Of a stretch of DNA of 64,000 nt, positions 58,776 to 64,000 are shown piece after piece. Position numbers and translations under genes: made by a program. Origin of the DNA: Podocnemis expansa (lineage: Eukaryota > Chordata > Testudines > Podocnemididae). The stretch is from NCBI GenBank assembly GCA_007922195.1, contig ML682067.1, positions 6,971,702-7,035,701 on the forward strand, written 5' to 3'. Every line of letters begins with the position of its first letter. Position 1 is the stretch's first letter. The notes under the pieces were generated by a model. The model did no database searches. It was not told the origin of the DNA and saw only the letters and a list, made by a program, of their open reading frames with translations.

Positions 58776-59379
58776 TTCAGATGACATATCAATTGTATCC
58801 CAGCTGGCGGAGGGGAAGAGGACAGAACAGATGTTTGCTTGATGTTGTGGGCTTTCCCTTACAGGTAGTATCTGATTAGCAATTAGCTCTATCTTTTAAC
58901 AAGTATTGGGATGATCAAATAGTGCTTGTCATTCTTAGTCAGGCTCTGTACAGAGTCTGTTGTTGTTTTAAGTGACCATTATACCTGAAATCACAGATAA
59001 TCAGGTCTAAGTGCTAGTGCTTAATCCTGAAGTGTGGGAAAGTAACCATATTTTGTGGAGATTATAGACTTCCATCCTGCATCAGCATAAGTTCCCCCAC
59101 TGAGATCTAAAATCACAGAAGTAAGTCACACAAATTGTGGAGAAGGAGACTATATCCACAGCAAAGATGACTGAGTGAAGAAATGAAGAAGAATGCGACC
59201 AACAGCTGAAGGAATGAGAAGGGTGTTACTGCCTTTGTCCCCCTTTTCTCTGGAAGGTGAACTCTTGCAAAAGCACCTCTGAACTGTAAATCTCCCTCCA
59301 GTACTGACAAGGACACCAAGGTGAGTGAGGTATGGAGAAGGGAGAGGAGCACATTAAAAGAACATTTATTTGTTGAAAA
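58776..59379. other. No gene recognised
   Basis: A donor-like AAG/GTGAGTGAG at 59,319 is preceded by stops in all frames, so no coding exon is supported. Confidence 0.4.
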
Positions 59380-59465
59380 AACAAGGAGTCTAGTAGCACT
59401 TTTAAAGACTAACACATTTATTACCTCGCTATGTTTTAGTGACTTTGCTCCAGAATGCTAGATTT
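59380..59465 (+). repeat. Fragment of the 45,353 repeat family
   Basis: 'ACAAGGAGTCTAGTAGCACT' with 'aaagactaacacatttatta' matches the same unit in plus orientation. Confidence 0.65.
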
Positions 59466-59576
59466 GTGACTGGGAAACTTATATAAATGTTTCCTAGTAG
59501 GCCAAGATTTTTAAAATGCTTTATTTGCCAAGGTCATTATCTCACAGCATCACTACCTAGAGAGGTCATTATCTGG

Positions 59577-59642
59577 GATATTTTCTGTACTAAAAAAAAG
59601 TTTGTTTTAGATATTTTCTGTACTAAAAAAAAGTTTGTTTTA
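59577..59642. repeat. Perfect 33-bp tandem duplication
   Basis: The unit starting GATATTTTCTGTACT at 59,577-59,609 is repeated without change at 59,610-59,642. Perfect identity suggests a recent event or an assembly or polymerase artefact. Confidence 0.95.
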
Positions 59643-60455
59643 ATTAGTTTTTACATAAGAGCATTAGAATGGCAGTACTGGGTCTGACCAATGGCCATCT
59701 AGCTCAGTAGCCTGTCTTTTGAGAGTGGCCAGTGCCAGGTGCTTCAGAGGGCATGAATTAAACGGGCAGTTGTGGAGCTATCCATCTCTTGACATCTAGT
59801 CCCACCTTCTGGCAAAGGAGACTAGGAACATTTTAGAGAATGGTGTTGCATCCATCCCTGCTAATCCCAGTTAATACCTTTTGATGGACCTATTCTCCTT
59901 AAACTGTGTTATAATCTTGCTTTTCACTATATCTTCTGGCAAAGAGTTAAACAGGTTGACTGTGTGTTATTGAAAGCAATACTTCCTTATGTTTATTTGA
60001 AACACACTGCCTATTAATTTCAGTGGGGGACACCAAATTTTTCTGTTATGTGAAATATTAAATAGCATTTCCTTATTCAGTTCCCCATACCAGTCATGAT
60101 TTTATAAACCTCGATATCCACCTTTAGTCATTTATTTTCCAAACTGAAAAGTCCCAGTTTTATTAAGTTCTTCTCAGATGGAAGCTGTTCAATACCCTGA
60201 TCATTTTATTTGCCTTTCTCTGTACCTTTTCCAATTCAAATACATATATTTTTGAGATCAGACAGCCAGATCTGCATGCTGTATTCAAGAGGTGGGAGTA
60301 CCCTGGTTTTATATAGTGGTGTTATTATATTTTCTGTCTTATTAAATCCATTTCCTTTCCTAATGGTTCCTTTCTAACATGCCATTGGTCTTTGTGCACA
60401 CACACTGAACAGAATTTTTCAGAACTATTCAAAATAGACTCCAGCATCTGGTGAG

Positions 60456-60755
60456 ACACTCATATGCTTAGGGTTTAACTGATTGCCATATTTTGAGTCA
60501 GAATTCAGGAAGGAATTTTCCCTCAGGGCAGATTGGCAAAGACTGTCGGGTTTTTTTGCCTTCATCTGTAGCATGGGGCATGGGATGGCTCACTTGCTGG
60601 TGGATTCTCTGTACTTTAAAGTCTCAAGTCATAATCTGAAGGACTTCAATAACGCAATCAATGGTTAGAGATTTATTACAGGAGTGAGTGGGTAAGGTTT
60701 TGTGCCCTGCGTTGCGCAGGAAACCAGACCATCATGTTCCTTTCTGACCTTAGCA
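60456..60755 (+). mobile_element. CR1-related 3' tail piece in the nested insertion
   Basis: 'caggaaggaattttccctc', 'tagcatggggcatgg', 'gattctctgtactttaaag' and 'tcctttctgacctta' form the plus-strand 3' portion of another common sauropsid CR1-like repeat. It sits inside the interrupted LINE. Confidence 0.6.
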
Positions 60756-61913
60756 TCAAAAAAACCGCTCCGGTTGTCAAGGCTTTTTCCCCACTCTGGC
60801 ACTCTGAGTGCAGAAGGTGGGGGCCTGCAACAGTCCTTAAAAGCCACTGGCCTTAAAGCCTGCTCTTAGAAGTCTCCAAGGCCTCCAGTTCCTGGCCTTG
60901 GAGTGGTATCGCTGCCACCACCCAAATGCAAAAATCTTCTTGAGACCCAGGAAGGCGCACTTGGGAATTCCTCCCTGTGAGGTACTGGCAATCCTGTGTA
61001 TTCCTCTCTCAGGAAAGTGACTCGACCCCAGCTGCAATATGAGCTGGAACTGGAACAGGGTTCCTTCTAGTAGCTGCCTGTGCAGTCTAAGGCACGTGCA
61101 CACAAACCTCTTGCCTTTCAGGACACAGAACCAGAACTTACTTAAAAGGTAACATCTTTAATCAAAAAGAACATATAAAAAACACAGAGAGTCACTTCTC
61201 TGGGAATTAACTTAGGTAGTTACAGGGTAGTGGGGGGGGTTACATGTGCTCAGCACAGAGAAATCCAAAAAACAAGCCAAAAACAAAGAAAATATCCTGA
61301 CCGCATCTAAATAAACATTCCCTGTTCTACTCACGCCTGGTCAGTACCAAACTTAACTTATCTCTGGTAAGGATGTTGCTGGATTCTTCCTCAGGCCCCT
61401 CTGGCCTCCTCCTGATCCTTCCAGGAGCTCTGCTACATCCAAACAGGAACAGATAAGGCTGCTGTTCCCATTCGAAAAGCTGTGCTTCATTCCTATTGGC
61501 TGTCCTGGGACTCACTGACCAGATAGTTAACCCCTTCCTCCCCAAGGGTTACTACACCGGTATCTCAAAATACAGGAGTGCTTTTTCGGGATCACTAAAC
61601 CTCATTATATTTTTTTTAAAAGCCTTTTTTAAGGTAGCTTTTTGGAAAAAAAGCCATCCCTGGACACAGCAAAGGCTTTTTTCAAAAAAGCCTCCCTATC
61701 TCATCCATTGCCTTGCTTTTTTTTGAAAAAGGAAGTCCAGTGTAAACTCTTATTTTCGGGGGGGAAAAAAAGCCATGGTATTTCAGAACAACGAGCCGTC
61801 CCTGGACTGCTGTCCCAAAATAGCATTTTTAAAAGTTTTTTTTATATAATTATTTCAAAATACTTATGCCGAAAAATGTTTTTTCAAAAATGCAGAGCAA
61901 TGTAGACATAGCC
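60756..61913. mobile_element. 5'-truncated long-inverted-repeat MITE holding a solo LTR
   Basis: After the LTR, 61,557-61,913 ('ggtatctcaaaatacagg', 'cactaaacctcattata', right end AATGTAGACATAGCC) is homologous to 19,875-20,227. Only a stub is left before the LTR (60,756-60,774). The element is therefore a second copy of the 19,688 family, lacking its left arm. Confidence 0.7.
60775..61556 (-). mobile_element. Solo LTR, family A copy 2 (782 bp), perfect 5-bp duplication
   Basis: Reverse-complement copy of 34,152-34,934 with only small differences. It reads TGTCAAGGC at its plus-strand left and ACTACA at its right, that is TG...CA on minus. CCGGT flanks both sides exactly (60,770-60,774 and 61,557-61,561). 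No viral genes remain. A 5-bp duplication fits several endogenous-retrovirus groups; I do not assign a class. Confidence 0.9.
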
Positions 61914-62429
61914 TATGAGTCTATCTCTTTCTTGAGTTGTAACAGCTAAGTTAGACTTCATTATTTTATATGTATCATTGGGTTTCTGTTTTCAAATATG
62001 TATTACTTTGTATTTATCAACATTTTATTTCTGCTGCCATTTTATTGTCCAAACATCCAGTTTTGTAAGATCCCTCTGTAAAACTCTTCACAGTCTGGTT
62101 TGGATTTAATAATCCAAATTTAAATATCCAATTTAATCTTGAGTAATTCTGTACCATCAGCAAAATTTCCAACCTCAGTGTTCACCCCTTTTGAATTGGT
62201 CCCAGACCAATATATACCCTTGGGAATACCATGATTCACATTTCTCCTTTCTAAAAACTGACCTTTTATTCCTACCCTTTGTTTCCAATCTTTTAAACAG
62301 TTACTGATCCAGGAAAGCACCTTCCCTCTTATTCCATGATTGCTTACTTTTGAAAAGTCAATGTAAATTAACTTTTGTGTGTTCTTGTGTAATTTGCATT
62401 ATATTAACAGAACATTTAAATTATTCATA

Positions 62430-64000
62430 TCTTGTTTATATGTTGCAGGTCAAAGTGGAAATGAATAGACAAAAAACAATGCCTCAGTTTGTCCACTCAA
62501 AGGCTTCAAAATAAGAGCCAGGAGCCTAATAACACATCATTGGAAAGTTCATGTGGTGTATCTACCTCTGACCAGCCCAAAGCACAAATACAGCTACCTA
62601 CTGAAGAAACAGTATCTCTAAAAACTAAAAGTAGGTCTCAATTTTTGTTAATCAAACTTTTCTCTTTTATTGAAGTTACAAAAGAAAGCTACTGGTGCAT
62701 CTTTTGCAAAAAAGCTTATAAAGAAAGCTGCTACAATTGGTATAAATGGAGGAGCTTGGTTTTCCAGACTAATCAGCAGAGCCAATGCTGACAAAGTACG
62801 TGAGAAGGCTCCAAAACACCAAACCTCTGGATGGCATTGACATGCAGAAAGCCTTATAAACCAGTCACTGTTGTAGCTAATTATAGAAGTACTTAATAAG
62901 GCTGCTAAGAATGATGAAGACATCACACAGTGTATGCAAACAGAGATGCCTGTTGCAGCATACTTTTTATTTGAACAAGAGATACTGCATACTACAAACT
63001 GGAGACCAATGTTAAAAGTGTTGTCACTTGTTAATCATGAAATTGGACACTGGTTCCAAACAAGACCAGCAAATGCTCACTATCTGTCTGAAGGAAAATC
63101 AAATGGCTGCTTAGAAGCATGTGGTACAACTGTGAAAGACTCAAAAATTGAAAAAGTAAAAAACTCTCTCACCACATTCAAAAAATTTGTATACATGGCT
63201 GATGAATGCACTGATGCAAATTGGCGTAAAGTATTAAGTCATTGTATGTGTTAACTTGATGTCGGTAGGCCAGTACATACATTTCTAGATGTTCAGGTTA
63301 TAGAGGACACATCATCTGCATTTGTGACAACACACATCTTAAAAGAGCTAAATGCTTGTAAATTGAACCCCAAACAGATGAATGCTTGTGCATTTGATGG
63401 AGCTACTAATTTTTCTGGAAGATATGGTGGAGTGCAAGTGTTACTCAAAGGAAAGTGTAACCCTAATCTCACCTATGCACACAGCAAAGGCCATCCACTC
63501 CAACTAGCACTAATATGAGCTGCAGACTCTTCAAAGGGCATTAAAAAAAACCTATACATTTAATGTCTTCATTAAACTCTTTTTTCAGCAAGAGTCCAAA
63601 AAGACTGAATGTCTTTGAAAAAATAGAAGATGCACTGAGACTGAAGTTCCAATTAGTCCAACCTGGGAAAACCCTCAAGTGATCTGTGGCTGTTGTCTTA
63701 AAATTACTGCAACCCTTATTACTGGCTTTAGAATGCATCTGCCAAGATGGGGCAGATCTAAGTAATGAGGCTGGTGGACTTTTTTTTTTTTTTTTTTTTA
63801 CTACATTCAGAAAAGACTATCACCATTTTCTGTCTTGTAAGTCTACTGTTGAAACCACTTGGGTCATTAAGCAATGCAATCCAGGCATCTGCTACAACAG
63901 TAGTAGATCTTTTTCCAGCAATAAAAGCTACACTTGCATCAATCAGAAAGATATCCATTGAAAACACACTGGAAAAAGCAAAGACTTCAGTTCAATAGTT
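62430..64000 (+). pseudogene. hAT-superfamily transposase relict (KIAA1586/ZMYM-like type), partial
   Basis: A decayed plus-strand gene can be read through several frames. An N-terminal region with a zinc-finger-like CIFCKKAYKES block (about 62,694) comes first, then EDITQCMQTEMPVAAYFLFE (about 62,920) and KFVYMADECTDANWRKVLSH (about 63,185; this matches the catalytic-domain start, which normally reads ADE.TD). CAFDGATNFSGRYGGVQVLL (about 63,390) and HSKGHPLQLALI (about 63,480; the family reads HCxAHxLNLAL) follow. Stops and shifts separate these blocks, and a T-run of about 19 (63,780-63,799) interrupts the 3' part. The gene runs off the right edge. Such transposases also gave rise to host genes, but this copy is clearly non-functional. 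Confidence 0.82.

Larger units (their letters stand above)
59650..62370 (-). mobile_element. Older CR1/L3-like LINE copy split by insertion
   Basis: On minus, the 3' part lies at 59,650-60,455 (3' end around 'gcattagaatggcagtactgg', then sequence such as 'atttgcctttctctgtacc'). The more 5' part continues at 61,914-62,370 ('tctctttcttgagttgtaac', then 'actgatccaggaaagcacc'). The two pieces abut in the family order, so the 1.46 kb between them was inserted later. Coding traces are heavily decayed. Confidence 0.78.

Noticed and set aside
1..64000. Bacterial-type features (operons, CRISPR, riboswitches, rho-independent terminators)
   Set aside because: The window is vertebrate DNA. Repeats are dispersed transposons without regular spacers, and no bacterial gene organisation is present.

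Overview
This is a 64 kb piece of vertebrate nuclear DNA, most likely from a turtle (a crocodilian is the main alternative). The evidence is the repeat content: CR1 LINEs ending in ATTCTATG repeats, abundant PIF/Harbinger and hAT DNA transposons, endogenous-retrovirus solo LTRs, old MIR-type SINEs, and an AT-rich background without bacterial gene organisation. There are no operons, ribosome binding sites or CRISPR arrays, and I saw no tRNA or rRNA gene. A run of exactly 400 N (28,213-28,612) marks an assembly gap.

Layout. 1-12 kb: intronic or intergenic DNA with MIR, Harbinger and CR1 fragments, one strong plus-strand exon candidate (2,260-2,390, encoding a membrane span) and one minus-strand terminal-exon candidate (7,318-7,417). 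12.3-16.7 kb: a nearly full-length CR1 (ORF1 with an esterase-like domain, ORF2 with endonuclease and reverse transcriptase), broken by frameshifts. 19.7-20.2 kb: a long-inverted-repeat MITE. 21.2-24.7 kb: a relict autonomous Harbinger element with a broken DDE transposase (+) and a convergent Myb/SANT-like gene (-) whose first 245 codons are open. 24.9-25.8 kb: a related MITE. 28.2-28.7 kb: a CR1 copy containing the gap. 31.7-33.5 kb: a solo LTR, then a Harbinger MITE. 33.6-39.7 kb: a minus-strand CR1 with a Harbinger MITE in its tail, a solo LTR inside that MITE, and a second solo LTR in its 3' region. 39.8-40.1 kb: a hAT MITE. 47.5-51.2 kb: a 3.7 kb hAT-type element with a perfect 8-bp target duplication and no transposase. 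55.4-56.2 and 59.6-62.4 kb: older CR1-like LINE copies, the second split by a nested insertion. 62.4-64 kb: a decayed hAT transposase gene running off the window.

Host genes. I recognise no named gene. Three plus-strand exon candidates (2,260-2,390; 46,880-47,026; 52,796-52,860) have open frames, splice-like borders and mutually compatible phases. They may belong to one gene with very large introns that encodes a membrane protein, which would make most of the window intronic. Other exon candidates (17,926-17,993 and 30,782-30,841 on plus; 7,318-7,417 and 41,298-41,554 on minus) are weaker or do not fit the phase chain. These calls rest only on splice motifs, frame and residue composition.

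I found no convincing new biological system. The most unusual items are the exon chain, the 3.7 kb hAT-bounded segment, the two-gene Harbinger element with its family of smaller relatives, and two copies of one solo LTR that both sit inside Harbinger-type MITE DNA.
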